This document shows positions 9,055 to 18,598 of a DNA stretch of 64,000 bases, piece by piece. Position numbers and translations under genes: made by a program. This DNA is from Pelagibacteraceae bacterium. Lineage in GTDB: Bacteria; Pseudomonadota; Alphaproteobacteria; HIMB59; GCA-002718135. Each line of letters starts with the position of its first letter. Positions within the stretch are counted from its first letter, which is position 1. The stretch lies in contig PBDN01000010.1 in assembly GCA_002718135.1 (NCBI GenBank), forward strand, positions 1 through 64,000. The letters are read 5' to 3'. The notes under the pieces are model-generated. The model made no database searches, was not told where the DNA came from, and saw only the letters and a list, made by a program, of their open reading frames with translations.

Positions 9055-11206
9055 TGTAATTTTCAGTTTGATTTTCAAAAGTAATTTTTGATATTGTACC
9101 TGCCATATCTTTATTTTTATCAATAGTAATTTTACCACCATGATCTTCAATAATTCTTTTAACTATTGATAATCCCAAGCCAGTTCCTTTATTTTTAGTA
9201 GTAAAATATGGTTCAAATATTTTAGAAATAGATTTTTTATCTATACCTATACCATTATCTATAAATTCTATAATAATTGCATAATTATTTTGTGTTAACT
9301 TAATACTAATTAATGGATTAGGGATTTTTTCAACTGCTTCAATTGCATTTTTAATAATATTATTAAAACATCTGGAAATTTGCATTTTATCAAATTGAAA
9401 ATAAATATCTTTTTGAAAAAGATCTAAATTCATTTTTATATTTTTATGGCTATTTGCATAAAGCTCATATGATTCTCTAAGACAATTAGAAAGGTTATCT
9501 AATTTTATTTCAGCTTCAGGTATTCTTGCAAAAGAGGAAAATTCATCAACTAATTTTCCTATATCATCAACTTGTCTTGAAATTGTTTGTGTTAAAAGTG
9601 AGATGTCTTTTTGAGATATATTATTATCATTGAATTTCTTTTCAATTCTTTCGGCAGATAACTTTATTGGCGTAAGTGGATTTTTTACTTCATGAGCTAT
9701 TTTTCTCGCTATATCAGACCAAGCAGCATGTTTTTGAGCTAGAAGTAAAGTTGTTGTATCATCTATTGCTACAACATAACCATTAATCTGATTATTAATT
9801 ATCTCTTTGATAATACGAACATTAAAATTTCTTTGGTCATTATTTATAACAAAATCATATTGAAAATTTTCAAGTATTTTCTTTGAATTTTTAAAATTAT
9901 TAAATATCTTTTCCCACTCAGGTATTATTTTTAAAAAATTGTCTTTTTCATTAAAATTTTTTGAATTTTTAAACAATATTGAAGCTGTTTTATTAGATAA
10001 TATAATATTAAAATTATTATCAAGAGAAATAACTCCTATAGTTAATAAACTTAAAATTGCCTCTATAAATAATCTCTTTTCCTCATCATCTAAACTTTTA
10101 GATACAAGTTGAAGTTGCTTACTTTCAATTTCTGATATCATTTTATTATAAGCAGTAATCAGAACTTTTATTTCATCAAATTCATCAATTTCACTTACTT
10201 TAGCTTCAAAATTTCCTTTAGAAATTTCATTTGCTGACTCAATTAAAATAGAAATAGGTTTTGATAACCTTCTAGCTAAATTGAATCCTATTAAAACAGC
10301 AATTAAAATAAAACCTATAGAAAATAAAACAAAAATCATTGAATAAGTAATTTGAATACCCGCACTTTCATTTTCTTTTATTGTATAAATCTTGTATGCA
10401 TCTTTAGTGGCTGCGATATGATCCCATATATTTGTATTTAAATCTCTATTAACTTGCATAAATACATCACCTAAAAAATTAATTTTTTTATAAGCGGAAA
10501 TAGAATTTTTATTTAATTGAAAAATAAAAACTCTGTTTTGATCTAAAATCTCAAATATATTTTTTGAAGGATATAAAAAATTTTCATTCTCTTTATCTTT
10601 AAAATTTAAATAGATGTCACCCGCTTTATTAAATAAATAAATGTTTGAAATTGTTCTTAAATCAATAAATTCATTTAATACCTGATTAATAGAGTTAATG
10701 TTAACTTCATTATTTCTAGATACTTTAACTATCTCTCTCATAATAAGCTGTGTATCAGATATTATTTCAGCTTGTATTTCATTTTCATAATCTTTTGCTA
10801 CAATATTTGAATTAACAACTGCTTCTCTAACTGCACCACCATACCAAGTTCTAAATTCTAAATTAAAAAAAAGAGAAGTAATTATGACTAAACCAATTGC
10901 AGGCCCAACAGCCATAGCTGCAAACAAATTAACAAATTTAATATATAATTTTGATTCATCTTTTTTATTTTTTCTATAAATAATAATTAAAATTAATTGT
11001 CTAATTATTAAAGCTAAAAGTAAAATTACAAAAAAGACATCTGCTAATAAAAAATATTGTAATTGAAGAGGATTTTTAACTAAATTATTATCAGGAAGCA
11101 TTAAATAAAAAGTAATAGAAAAACTAATAGCTATTAAAATTAATAACAAATAAAATGAAAACCTCGTTAGGTACAATTTATTTAATATTTTTGTTAAGCT
11201 AATCAC
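9047..11206 (-). CDS. ntrY: NtrY-type sensor histidine kinase
   Basis: An inner-membrane sensor kinase of 719 residues that signals to NtrX. It has hydrophobic segments near the N-terminus (about residues 15-35, 45-70 and 85-110) and then a periplasmic domain. Another membrane segment near 290 leads into a HAMP linker. A PAS domain follows, then the H-box HEVKNPLTPIKLSAERI with the phospho-acceptor His. The ATPase domain has NAIEA, DNGIGID and GTGLGLSIVKRI. The start is GTG at 11206; an in-frame TAA lies a few codons upstream and no ATG is suitable. It heads a nine-gene minus-strand run, divergent from ispDF across 65 bases. The usual ntrB-ntrC pair is not next to it. Confidence 0.95.
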   Translation of the reverse strand: MISLTKILNKLYLTRFSFYLLLILIAISFSITFYLMLPDNNLVKNPLQLQYFLLADVFFVILLLALIIRQLILIIIYRKNKKDESKLYIKFVNLFAAMAVGPAIGLVIITSLFFNLEFRTWYGGAVREAVVNSNIVAKDYENEIQAEIISDTQLIMREIVKVSRNNEVNINSINQVLNEFIDLRTISNIYLFNKAGDIYLNFKDKENENFLYPSKNIFEILDQNRVFIFQLNKNSISAYKKINFLGDVFMQVNRDLNTNIWDHIAATKDAYKIYTIKENESAGIQITYSMIFVLFSIGFILIAVLIGFNLARRLSKPISILIESANEISKGNFEAKVSEIDEFDEIKVLITAYNKMISEIESKQLQLVSKSLDDEEKRLFIEAILSLLTIGVISLDNNFNIILSNKTASILFKNSKNFNEKDNFLKIIPEWEKIFNNFKNSKKILENFQYDFVINNDQRNFNVRIIKEIINNQINGYVVAIDDTTTLLLAQKHAAWSDIARKIAHEVKNPLTPIKLSAERIEKKFNDNNISQKDISLLTQTISRQVDDIGKLVDEFSSFARIPEAEIKLDNLSNCLRESYELYANSHKNIKMNLDLFQKDIYFQFDKMQISRCFNNIIKNAIEAVEKIPNPLISIKLTQNNYAIIIEFIDNGIGIDKKSISKIFEPYFTTKNKGTGLGLSIVKRIIEDHGGKITIDKNKDMAGTISKITFENQTENYNA

Positions 11207-11271
11207 TTCGGCAGGTTTTATTTATATATTTAATGTTATAATAAACTAATATAATATAATTATATCTATAA
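11207..11271. promoter_or_regulatory. Divergent ntrY / ispDF promoter region
   Basis: A 65-base gap between divergent genes that must hold both promoters. On the plus strand there are three perfect TATAAT hexamers (11237-11242, 11250-11255 and 11255-11260). The complement ATTATA at 11259-11264 gives one on the minus strand. No convincing -35 box stands 17 bases away from any of them. In DNA this AT-rich, TATAAT arises often by chance, so the choice among them is open. Confidence 0.4.
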
Positions 11272-12411
11272 ATGAAAAAGATAAAAAATGCACTTGTTAT
11301 CCTAGCCGGAGGTATGGGGACTAGATATGGCAAAAATGTACCGAAACAATTTGTTGAAATAAATGGTAAAAATCTAATATATTTTTTTTTAAACAGTATA
11401 GACACTAGTTTTTTTCAAAAAATTTTAATTGTACACAAAAAATCACATTTTAAATATGTTAGAAATTTAAAAAAAGAATTCCCATTAGTTAATTTTTTAT
11501 TTGCCAATGCTGGAAAAAATAGGCAATTATCATCAATAAATGGATTAAGAGTATTAAAGCCTTATAATCCAGAAAATGTTCTTATTCACGATGCCGCTAG
11601 ACCTTTTTGTTCTAATATTTTGTTAAAAAAAATTTTTACACAATTAAAAAATAAACATTCAGCAATACCCTATATTTTGATCCCTGAAAAAAAAGTTATT
11701 AATAAAAAAGAAATTAATGAAGAGGTTAAAATTATACAAACCCCTCAAGGTTTTAAATTTAAAATTATTTATGAAGCTCATAAAAAAACATCCATAACTA
11801 ATGCTAAAGATGATTCTAGTTTAATAACTGAAGATAAAATTAATTACATTAAAGGTGAAAAATTTAATATGAAAATAACATATCCAAATGATTTTAATTT
11901 TTTTAAATTATTTTATAATCCTATTTTTAAATCTGGCATTGGTTATGATATTCATAGATTTAATCCTAAAATTAAAAAAGGATTAAGACTGTGTGGTGTT
12001 AAAATTAATTATAATAAATTAATTGGCCATTCTGATGCAGATGTAGGTTTGCATGCAATTTGTGATAGTATATTTGGAGCTTTATCAATGAAGGATATTG
12101 GAAACTATTTCTCAAATAATGAGAAAAAATGGAAAAATAAAAACTCAATACATTTTTTGAAATTTGCAAAAAATCAACTGCAAGATAAAAAATACTATAT
12201 AGTTAATCTTGATATTAATTTTATATGTGAAAAACCTAATATTAACAAATATAGAAATGAAATGATCAAAAAATTATCATCTTTGTTGAATATACCTAAT
12301 AAAATTATTTCAATTAAAGCAACATCAAATGAAAAAATAGGTTTTATAGGTGATGGACTTGGTATAGCTGCAGAAGCAATAGTGCAAATTTCAAATGAAA
12401 AACTTTACTAA
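11272..12411 (+). CDS. ispDF: Bifunctional IspD-IspF enzyme of the MEP pathway
   Basis: A fused cytosolic enzyme of 379 residues for two non-consecutive isoprenoid steps: 2-C-methyl-D-erythritol 4-phosphate cytidylyltransferase and 2-C-methyl-D-erythritol 2,4-cyclodiphosphate synthase. The IspD half (about 1-215) has the nucleotide-binding LAGGMGTRYGKNVPKQF and HDAARPF. The IspF half (about 220-379) has the metal-site GYDIHRF and GHSDADVGLHA, and the KATSNEKIGFIGDG end. The fusion is usual in alphaproteobacteria. Dxr of the same pathway is at 40012-41160. It heads a three-gene plus-strand unit with pgpA and pncC, overlapping pgpA by 17 bases. Confidence 0.96.
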   Translation: MKKIKNALVILAGGMGTRYGKNVPKQFVEINGKNLIYFFLNSIDTSFFQKILIVHKKSHFKYVRNLKKEFPLVNFLFANAGKNRQLSSINGLRVLKPYNPENVLIHDAARPFCSNILLKKIFTQLKNKHSAIPYILIPEKKVINKKEINEEVKIIQTPQGFKFKIIYEAHKKTSITNAKDDSSLITEDKINYIKGEKFNMKITYPNDFNFFKLFYNPIFKSGIGYDIHRFNPKIKKGLRLCGVKINYNKLIGHSDADVGLHAICDSIFGALSMKDIGNYFSNNEKKWKNKNSIHFLKFAKNQLQDKKYYIVNLDINFICEKPNINKYRNEMIKKLSSLLNIPNKIISIKATSNEKIGFIGDGLGIAAEAIVQISNEKLY

Positions 12412-12868
12412 AATTTTTTTATCAATATTTTATATAGGATACATAAAATTTGCCTCTGGAACATGGGGTAGTATAGCAGCTATTATAATATTTTTTTTAT
12501 TGTTTAAAAAATTGTTTTTATCTTTAGAAGTTTTAATAAGTATTTATATTATTTTATTTTTTATTTCTAATTTTTTAATAAATTATTTTTCTTCTTTTAC
12601 TAATTCATATGACTCTAAACATATAGTTATTGATGAGTTACTTGGTGTCTTTACTATATTTTTTTTTTATGATTATATATTTTTATTTAATGATTTAGTC
12701 ACGTTATTGCTTTTATTAATTATTTTTAGATTTTTTGATATCATAAAATTATTTCCTGCAAACTTTATTGATAAAAATATAAAAAGTGGATACGGGGTTA
12801 TACTTGATGATATTATTGCAGGACTTTATACAATTATAACATTGGTAACATTAAATGCATTTATATAA
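12395..12868 (+). CDS. pgpA: Phosphatidylglycerophosphatase A
   Basis: An inner-membrane phosphatase that makes phosphatidylglycerol, 157 residues with about four hydrophobic segments. Diagnostic blocks are FASGTWGS near the start, VIDELLGVF, FRFFDIIKLFP and SGYGVILDDIIAG. The third block usually reads FRxFDIxKPxP, so the KP proline is Leu here. The gene overlaps ispDF by 17 bases and pncC by 14, which points to translational coupling. CdsA, two enzymatic steps earlier in the route, is at 41157-41786. Confidence 0.9.
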   Translation: MKNFTKIFLSIFYIGYIKFASGTWGSIAAIIIFFLLFKKLFLSLEVLISIYIILFFISNFLINYFSSFTNSYDSKHIVIDELLGVFTIFFFYDYIFLFNDLVTLLLLLIIFRFFDIIKLFPANFIDKNIKSGYGVILDDIIAGLYTIITLVTLNAFI

Positions 12869-13319
12869 AAAAGTTTTAAATAAATTAATTAAATTAAATA
12901 TATCAGTATCAGTTGCGGAATCTTGCACTGGGGGACTGTTAGCATATAGTTTTACAAAAAATAAAAATGCTTCTAAAATATTTAAGGGTGGCTACATTAG
13001 TTATTCTAATGAATTTAAAGTAAACGATTTAGGTGTTAAAAAAACAACTCTAAAGAAATATGGCGCAGTAAGTAAAGAAACAGCCAAAGAAATGGTTAAA
13101 AATTTATATTTAAAAAACAAAACAAATATTTGTATATCCACAACTGGTATAGCTGGTCCTAAAGGTGGTACAAAAAATAAACCAATAGGGTTAGTGTATA
13201 TAGGTATATTTTTAAATTCTAAAATTCTAGTAATTAAAAAAAAATTTATTGGTACTAGAATTCAAATACAAACAAAGTGTATAAATTTTATATTTAAATA
13301 TTTAGATAATTCAATCTAA
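12855..13319 (+). CDS. pncC: Nicotinamide-nucleotide amidohydrolase, CinA C-terminal domain type
   Basis: A 154-residue stand-alone CinA C-terminal domain. It deamidates nicotinamide mononucleotide so that it re-enters NAD synthesis. Characteristic blocks are SVAESCTGGLLAYSFT, the KKYGAVSKETA stretch and GIAGPKGGTKNKPIGLVYI. The N-terminal MoaB/CinA-N domain of full-length CinA is absent, as in E. coli PncC. It is the last gene of the ispDF unit. Its stop overlaps the stop of convergent ratA by nine bases, leaving no separate terminator region. Confidence 0.9.
   Translation: MHLYKKVLNKLIKLNISVSVAESCTGGLLAYSFTKNKNASKIFKGGYISYSNEFKVNDLGVKKTTLKKYGAVSKETAKEMVKNLYLKNKTNICISTTGIAGPKGGTKNKPIGLVYIGIFLNSKILVIKKKFIGTRIQIQTKCINFIFKYLDNSI
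13302..13319. other. Short inverted repeat at convergent pncC/ratA stops
   Basis: TTAGAT at 13302-13307 is complementary to ATCTAA at 13314-13319 with a six-base loop, covering the end of pncC and the ratA stop. No T-run follows on either strand, so this is at best a weak processing or pausing signal and may be chance. Confidence 0.25.
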
Positions 13320-13748
13320 TATACTATCTGCCCTTGCCTTAAAAGAATTGATCATCTTATTTTCAATAAGTGGATAAAAGGTGTCTGCTAATTTTTGATG
13401 AAAATAATTTTTAAACTCAAAATTAACATCAAATATAATTTGAGATCTTTTTTTATTAATCTCTTGAAACTTCCATTTTGTTTTTAAATCTTTCAAGGGA
13501 CCTTGAATATAGTTAGTTTGAATGGTTAATTTTTCTTTATTAAAAATTACATGTGATCCAAATTTATGAACTATAATAAATTTATATTGTACATACATAT
13601 CAGCAAAAATTTCATTTTTTTTTCTATCATTTATAATTATTCTTTTGCACCATGGTATATATTCAGGATATCTTTCAATATCTATTACAATATCAAATAA
13701 TTTTTTTGCAGAGTGTAAAACAATTTCACTCCTTTGTGATTTTTTCAT
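13311..13748 (-). CDS. ratA: RatA/COQ10-family START-domain protein
   Basis: A 145-residue polyketide-cyclase/START-fold protein. Bacterial homologues bind ubiquinone or isoprenoid lipids, like mitochondrial COQ10; E. coli RatA has been proposed to affect ribosome assembly. The hallmark IERYPEYIPWCKR lies near residues 25-37. The C-terminus LADTFYPLIENKMINSFKARA is typical. It follows lipA with a one-base TAATG overlap, the common alphaproteobacterial lipA-coq10 arrangement. Given the ubiquinone-using complex I in the window, a quinone-handling role is favoured. Confidence 0.88.
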   Translation of the reverse strand: MKKSQRSEIVLHSAKKLFDIVIDIERYPEYIPWCKRIIINDRKKNEIFADMYVQYKFIIVHKFGSHVIFNKEKLTIQTNYIQGPLKDLKTKWKFQEINKKRSQIIFDVNFEFKNYFHQKLADTFYPLIENKMINSFKARADSILD

Positions 13749-14674
13749 TAGAGGTTTTGAGTTTCTCTATTTTGTTTCATGATTTTAAAATCTTCAGATG
13801 CATGATAGCTCGAACGAGTCAGTGGAGAAGAAGATACCATTAAAAACCCTTTTGCAAATGCCATTTTTCTGTATTCATCAAATTCCTTTGGTGTTATGAA
13901 TTTTTCTAATTTAGCATGTTTTGGTGTAGGTGGTAAATATTGACCTATAGTAATAAAATCTACATCCGCTGACCTTAAATCATCCATAACTTGATATAAT
14001 TCATCTTTAGATTCACCTAAACCTACCATTAATCCTGATTTTGTAAAAATATTAGGATTAATTTTTTTTATGTCAGCTAAAAGTTTTAAACTAACAAAAT
14101 ATCTGGATCCAGGTCTTATACTTAAGTACAACCTGGGAACAGTTTCAAGATTATGATTAAAAACATCTGGTAAATCATTAGATAGGATATCCAATGCCTC
14201 TGGCTTTTTATGAAAATCAGGTGTCAAAATCTCTATAGTACATTGAGGGTTTAAATTTCTTATGTATCTTATAACTTTTGTAAAATGAGCTGCTCCACCA
14301 TCTTTTAAATCATCCCTGTCAACACTTGTTACAACAACATGTTGGAGTCCTAACTCTGATACAGCTTCAGCTATTTTTTTAGGTTCATCTGTATCAATAA
14401 AACCGGGCTTACCTGTCTTTATATTGCAAAATGCACATGCTCTCGTACAAATATCTCCAAGTATCATAAATGTTGCATGTTTTTTTTGCCAACATTCAGA
14501 AATATTAGGGCATGATGCCTCTTCACAAACAGTAATTATTTTTTTATTTTTTAAAATTTTGTTTGTTGATTTAAAAAATTTTGAAGTTGGGGCCTTTACT
14601 CTAATCCAAGGTGGTTTTTTAAGTATTGGATTTGAAATTTTATTAATTTTTTCAGGATGTCTAATTTCTGTCAT
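13748..14674 (-). CDS. lipA: Lipoyl synthase
   Basis: A radical-SAM enzyme of 308 residues that inserts two sulfur atoms into protein-bound octanoyl groups. The auxiliary cluster motif [12 protein letters not shown] (CX4CX5C) and the radical-SAM motif CTRACAFC (CX3CX2C) are both intact, and the RSSY cluster ligand is near the end. It follows pdhC after one base, so the enzyme that lipoylates PDH is made with its targets. In many alphaproteobacteria lpd lies between pdhC and lipA; it is missing here. Confidence 0.97.
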   Translation of the reverse strand: MTEIRHPEKINKISNPILKKPPWIRVKAPTSKFFKSTNKILKNKKIITVCEEASCPNISECWQKKHATFMILGDICTRACAFCNIKTGKPGFIDTDEPKKIAEAVSELGLQHVVVTSVDRDDLKDGGAAHFTKVIRYIRNLNPQCTIEILTPDFHKKPEALDILSNDLPDVFNHNLETVPRLYLSIRPGSRYFVSLKLLADIKKINPNIFTKSGLMVGLGESKDELYQVMDDLRSADVDFITIGQYLPPTPKHAKLEKFITPKEFDEYRKMAFAKGFLMVSSSPLTRSSYHASEDFKIMKQNRETQNL

Positions 14675-14675
14675 T

Positions 14676-15899
14676 CTAAATAACTTTCATATCTCTACTT
14701 TTTATCCAAATTTCAAATGGATTTTCAATAATTTCACTAAAATCTTTTAATAATTTTCCAGCAACTGCTCCATCTAAAACTCTATGATCAGCAGATAAAG
14801 TACATTTAAGTGTATTGCCTACTTTGATTTCATTATTTACTACAATTGGTTTTTTAACAATATTACCAACAGCTAAAATTGAAGCTTGTGGAGGGTTAAT
14901 TATTGCCGCAAATTCATTTATACCATACATACCTAGATTTGACACAGTTATGGATCCCCCAGTATATTGCTGAGGAGATAATAAGTTTTTTTTTGCTAAA
15001 TTTGCCAAATTTCTAATTTCATCTGATATCTGATTAAGTCCTTTAGAATTTACCTTTTTTATAATTGGAGTAATAAGACCATCATCAATAGCAACGGCTA
15101 CAGATACATCTATATTAATTAGTTTATAAATTTTTTCATTTTGCCAATAAACATTAGTATTAGGGTTCTTTTCAATAGCAATTCCCACAGCCTTAACTAT
15201 TAGATCATTAAATGAAATTTTTATTGTATTATTCTCATTAATTTTGTCTCTTAACTGAATTAATTTATCAACTTTTGATTCGATAGTAAGATAAAAATGA
15301 GGAATTTTTTGTTTTGCTTCTAAAGTACGTTTGGCAATAACTTTACGAATTGAGCTTGGAACAATATGATCTCCTTCAATTGATAAATTTTCAGAATTAT
15401 GATTTGCCCTAACTGACTCCAGATCTCTTTTTATAATACGCCCTGCTGGACCACTTCCTTTAAATTTATTGAGATCGAGGTTTTTTTCTTTTGCAATTTT
15501 TTTAACTATATTCGAAGCTTTAAATCTTTTAAAATTTGCATCTACCGCTTCATTAATCTTATCCTTTTCTTTTTTATCAGGGTAGTCACTCGTTTTTAAT
15601 AATTCTACCTCATTTTTTTCCTCAATTTTTTTAGATAAGTTTTCTATAGTGTCATTTTTAGTTCCATCAATTATTGCTATAACACTATTAACTGGTACTT
15701 GTGTGCCATGTTTATTTTTTAAAATATGAGTAATTTTTCCCTCATCAACAGATTCAACTTCCATAGTAGCTTTGTCAGTTTCTATTTCAGCAATTACATC
15801 TCCAGCTTTAACTTGATCACCAACTTTGACTAACCATTTGTTAATTATACCTTCAGTCATTGTTGGCGATAAAGCCGGCATTAAAATTTTTGAGGACAT
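14676..15899 (-). CDS. pdhC: Pyruvate dehydrogenase E2, dihydrolipoyllysine acetyltransferase
   Basis: The acetyltransferase core of the pyruvate dehydrogenase complex, 407 residues. It has one N-terminal lipoyl domain ([13 protein letters not shown], lipoylated Lys near residue 44). A charged linker leads to a peripheral-subunit-binding domain around residues 130-165 ([16 protein letters not shown]). The catalytic domain ends with the active-site DHRVLDG. The binding domain should dock E3, so a dihydrolipoamide dehydrogenase must exist elsewhere although none is adjacent. It starts three bases after pdhB. Confidence 0.96.
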   Translation of the reverse strand: MSSKILMPALSPTMTEGIINKWLVKVGDQVKAGDVIAEIETDKATMEVESVDEGKITHILKNKHGTQVPVNSVIAIIDGTKNDTIENLSKKIEEKNEVELLKTSDYPDKKEKDKINEAVDANFKRFKASNIVKKIAKEKNLDLNKFKGSGPAGRIIKRDLESVRANHNSENLSIEGDHIVPSSIRKVIAKRTLEAKQKIPHFYLTIESKVDKLIQLRDKINENNTIKISFNDLIVKAVGIAIEKNPNTNVYWQNEKIYKLINIDVSVAVAIDDGLITPIIKKVNSKGLNQISDEIRNLANLAKKNLLSPQQYTGGSITVSNLGMYGINEFAAIINPPQASILAVGNIVKKPIVVNNEIKVGNTLKCTLSADHRVLDGAVAGKLLKDFSEIIENPFEIWIKSRDMKVI

Positions 15900-15902
15900 A
15901 AA

Positions 15903-17246
15903 CTATATATAATTGATTTCTTTTACTGCTTTTACAATATCATCTATTTGAGGTAGGTATAGCTTTTCTAACTCACTAGAATAAGGCATTGGTACATCAG
16001 CACTATTAACTTTAGTTATTGGGGCATCCAAATAGTCAAAAGCATTTTTTTGGATTAAGTTAACAATCTCAGATCCAACACTAGCAAATGGCCATGATTC
16101 TTCAACTGTAACAATTCTATTAGTTTTTTTTACAGAGTTAATTATAGTTTTGGAGTCAATTGGTCTTAAGGATTGGAGATCTATTACTTCTACATCTAAG
16201 TTAAATTGATTTTTCAAAATTTTTGCAGCCTCAAGAGATTTTTGAAGCATGATGGAATAAGTTACAATAGTCGTATCCGAACCCTCTTTTGCAATATTTG
16301 CTTTACCAAATGGAATTGTAAAATCACTACTTGACGAAATTTCTCCTTTTAAGCCATAAAGGATTTCATTTTCAAGAAATATAACTGGATTTGGATCCCT
16401 TATTGCAGAGCGTAGCAATCCTTTTGCATTTAAAGGTGTTGAAGGAGTAACAACTTTTAATCCAGGCACATGAGAATACCATGAAGAAAAATCTTGGCTA
16501 TGCTGAGCTGCAACTTGAGCCGCAGCTCCGTTTGGACCTCTAAAAACAATAGGGCAATTAATTTGCCCTCCAGACATATACAAAGTTTTAGCAGCGGAGT
16601 TGATAATTTGATCTATTGCCTGCATTGAAAAATTAAAAGTCATAAATTCAACAATAGGGATTAACCCTTTAAATGCAGCGCCAACAGCAAGTCCTGTAAA
16701 GCCTTGCTCAGATATTGGCGTATCAATAACTCTTTTTTCACCAAATTCTTCAAGCAAACCTTGTGTAACTTTATAAGCTCCCTGATATTCAGCAACTTCT
16801 TCACCTAAAACAAATACTTTTCTATCTTTTCTCATTTCTTCAGCAATTGTATCTCTTATTGCTTGTCTCATGGTAATTTTTTCATTTTCTATATTTTTGT
16901 TTTTTTGTTCTTTATCATTATTATTTTTAAAAACTTTTATATCTTGTTTATTTAAATTTTTTGATTGATTAGCTTCATGATCTTTTTTTTCAATTTCACT
17001 AATTTTTTGATTTGAAATTAAGGCTATTGGTTTGTTAACAGGAATATTATTATCACCCTCTTTATATAATAATTTTTCTACATAACCTTCATCTACAGCT
17101 TCAACTTCCATTGTAGCTTTGTCAGTTTCTATCTCAGCTATGACTTCACCGGCTTTAACTTCTTGACCTTCACGCACTAACCATTTTGTTAAATTACCCT
17201 CCGTCATAGTCGGAGATAATGCAGGCATTAAAATTTCAATAGTCAT
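15903..17246 (-). CDS. pdhB: Pyruvate dehydrogenase E1 beta subunit with N-terminal lipoyl domain
   Basis: The beta half of the thiamine-diphosphate-dependent E1, 447 residues. The first 80 residues are a lipoyl domain ([17 protein letters not shown]) nearly identical in pattern to that of PdhC. A Lys/Asn-rich linker follows to about residue 120. The E1-beta body begins [15 protein letters not shown] and includes [18 protein letters not shown] and the [13 protein letters not shown] block. E1-beta with its own lipoyl domain is typical of alphaproteobacterial PDH. It shares one base with the pdhA stop. Confidence 0.96.
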   Translation of the reverse strand: MTIEILMPALSPTMTEGNLTKWLVREGQEVKAGEVIAEIETDKATMEVEAVDEGYVEKLLYKEGDNNIPVNKPIALISNQKISEIEKKDHEANQSKNLNKQDIKVFKNNNDKEQKNKNIENEKITMRQAIRDTIAEEMRKDRKVFVLGEEVAEYQGAYKVTQGLLEEFGEKRVIDTPISEQGFTGLAVGAAFKGLIPIVEFMTFNFSMQAIDQIINSAAKTLYMSGGQINCPIVFRGPNGAAAQVAAQHSQDFSSWYSHVPGLKVVTPSTPLNAKGLLRSAIRDPNPVIFLENEILYGLKGEISSSSDFTIPFGKANIAKEGSDTTIVTYSIMLQKSLEAAKILKNQFNLDVEVIDLQSLRPIDSKTIINSVKKTNRIVTVEESWPFASVGSEIVNLIQKNAFDYLDAPITKVNSADVPMPYSSELEKLYLPQIDDIVKAVKEINYI

Positions 17247-18205
17247 TATAAATATACATCTGTAAATAATTCTTCTTTAGCTGGAAATTTACTTTCTAGA
17301 GCATAAGTTACCGCAGATTTTACCTCTTTAATTATTTCATTATTTATTTTTTCCATTTCGTTTTTTGATGCAAACTTTTTTTTAATTATTTGTTTTTTTA
17401 CAATTTCAATAGGATCAGAATTTTTATATTCCTCAAGTTCAGATTTAGTTCTATATTTTGCTGGATCAGACATTGAATGACCTCTGTATCTATAAGTTTG
17501 AACTTCTAAAATATAAGGTCCTTTTCCTGATCTTACATATTTAGCGGCTTTTTCAGCAGACTTAATAATAGAAAAAACATTCATTCCATCAACTACCTCA
17601 CCCTTAATTCCAAAAGCTTCTCCCCTTTTATATAAATCTGTTCCAGCCGCTGCTCTATTAACAGCTGTACCCATTCCATACTTATTGTTTTCAATAATAT
17701 ATAAAACAGGTAATTTCCATAATGAAGCTAAATTGAAAGATTCAAATACTTGTCCATTATTCATAGCACCATCCCCAATATACGTTCTACAAATATTTTT
17801 TTCATTATTATATTTATGAGTAAAAGCAATACCTGTACCTATTGGAACTTGAGCACCAACTATTCCATGACCACCGTAAAAATTATTTTTTTTAGAAAAC
17901 ATATGCATAGATCCACCTTTACCTGATGAATAACCAGAATTTCTTCCTGTCAGTTCTGCCATTATTCTATCAAGCTTTAAACCTCTAGCAATCATATGAC
18001 CATGGTCTCTATATGTTGTCACCACTGAATCATTTTTGTTAATAGTCATCAATACACCAACAACGACCGCTTCTTGACCAATATATAAATGACAAAAACC
18101 TCCAATATGCCCCATACCATATAACTGCGCTGCTCTTTCTTCAAATCTTCTAATTTTGAGCATATATTTATAAATTTTTAAATAATCTTTTTTTATCAGT
18201 TTCAT
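17246..18205 (-). CDS. pdhA: Pyruvate dehydrogenase E1 alpha subunit
   Basis: The alpha half of E1, 319 residues, which decarboxylates pyruvate. The thiamine-diphosphate site runs from [15 protein letters not shown] to the downstream ENNKYGMGT. The phosphorylation-loop region [19 protein letters not shown] is conserved. GQEAVVVG near residue 43 is the usual E1-alpha entry motif. It heads pdhABC, 39 bases after the ftsB-like gene. That short AT-rich gap shows no clear promoter, so transcription probably continues from eno or further upstream. Confidence 0.97.
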   Translation of the reverse strand: MKLIKKDYLKIYKYMLKIRRFEERAAQLYGMGHIGGFCHLYIGQEAVVVGVLMTINKNDSVVTTYRDHGHMIARGLKLDRIMAELTGRNSGYSSGKGGSMHMFSKKNNFYGGHGIVGAQVPIGTGIAFTHKYNNEKNICRTYIGDGAMNNGQVFESFNLASLWKLPVLYIIENNKYGMGTAVNRAAAGTDLYKRGEAFGIKGEVVDGMNVFSIIKSAEKAAKYVRSGKGPYILEVQTYRYRGHSMSDPAKYRTKSELEEYKNSDPIEIVKKQIIKKKFASKNEMEKINNEIIKEVKSAVTYALESKFPAKEELFTDVYL

Positions 18206-18244
18206 TTTAAAAATATTGTTAAAACAATTAATATATAATTATAA

Positions 18245-18556
18245 TTAATCAATAATGACAACAATTTCATTATCTTTTAAAAAACCATTATTTTTTCTAA
18301 GTTTTTCATCAAGATAATCTAAATCTATTGTATTGGGTTGTAATCTTTTTATTCTATCTAAATAGTATTCATTTTCTTTTTTCAATATATCTAGTTCTTT
18401 TTTATACGCTATATTTTGATTTTTTAATTTAAAATATTTAATTAGACCTTTTTGGCCATTAATCAAAAAATAAGCCAAGTATATGAATAAAAAAAAAGAT
18501 AAAATATAGGAAATAAATAAATAAAGCTTATTTTTTATTGCTAGGGACTTATTCAT
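18245..18556 (-). CDS. ftsB: FtsB/DivIC-family septum formation initiator
   Basis: A small bitopic membrane protein of 103 residues. One transmembrane helix (about 10-32) is followed by a Lys/Glu-rich coiled coil (about 40-70). A short block RIKRLQPNTIDLDYLDEKLR then matches the RPDSLDPDLLEE motif of alphaproteobacterial homologues. FtsB links divisome proteins FtsL and FtsQ. The position between eno and pdhA is the standard alphaproteobacterial location, which supports the call despite weak sequence constraint. Confidence 0.85.
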   Translation of the reverse strand: MNKSLAIKNKLYLFISYILSFFLFIYLAYFLINGQKGLIKYFKLKNQNIAYKKELDILKKENEYYLDRIKRLQPNTIDLDYLDEKLRKNNGFLKDNEIVVIID

Positions 18557-18598
18557 AAATTAATTTTTAAATTATAAAGCAAAATTAAGACGATAATG

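Noticed and set aside
8959..9150. NtrX with a 32-residue N-terminal extension
   Set aside because: The extra residues come from reading the ntrY 3' end in another frame; the receiver domain begins at MHKILIIDDE (9054).
11199..11405. Minus-strand ORF across the ispDF start
   Set aside because: It lies antisense to the strongly conserved IspD N-terminus and shows no family resemblance.
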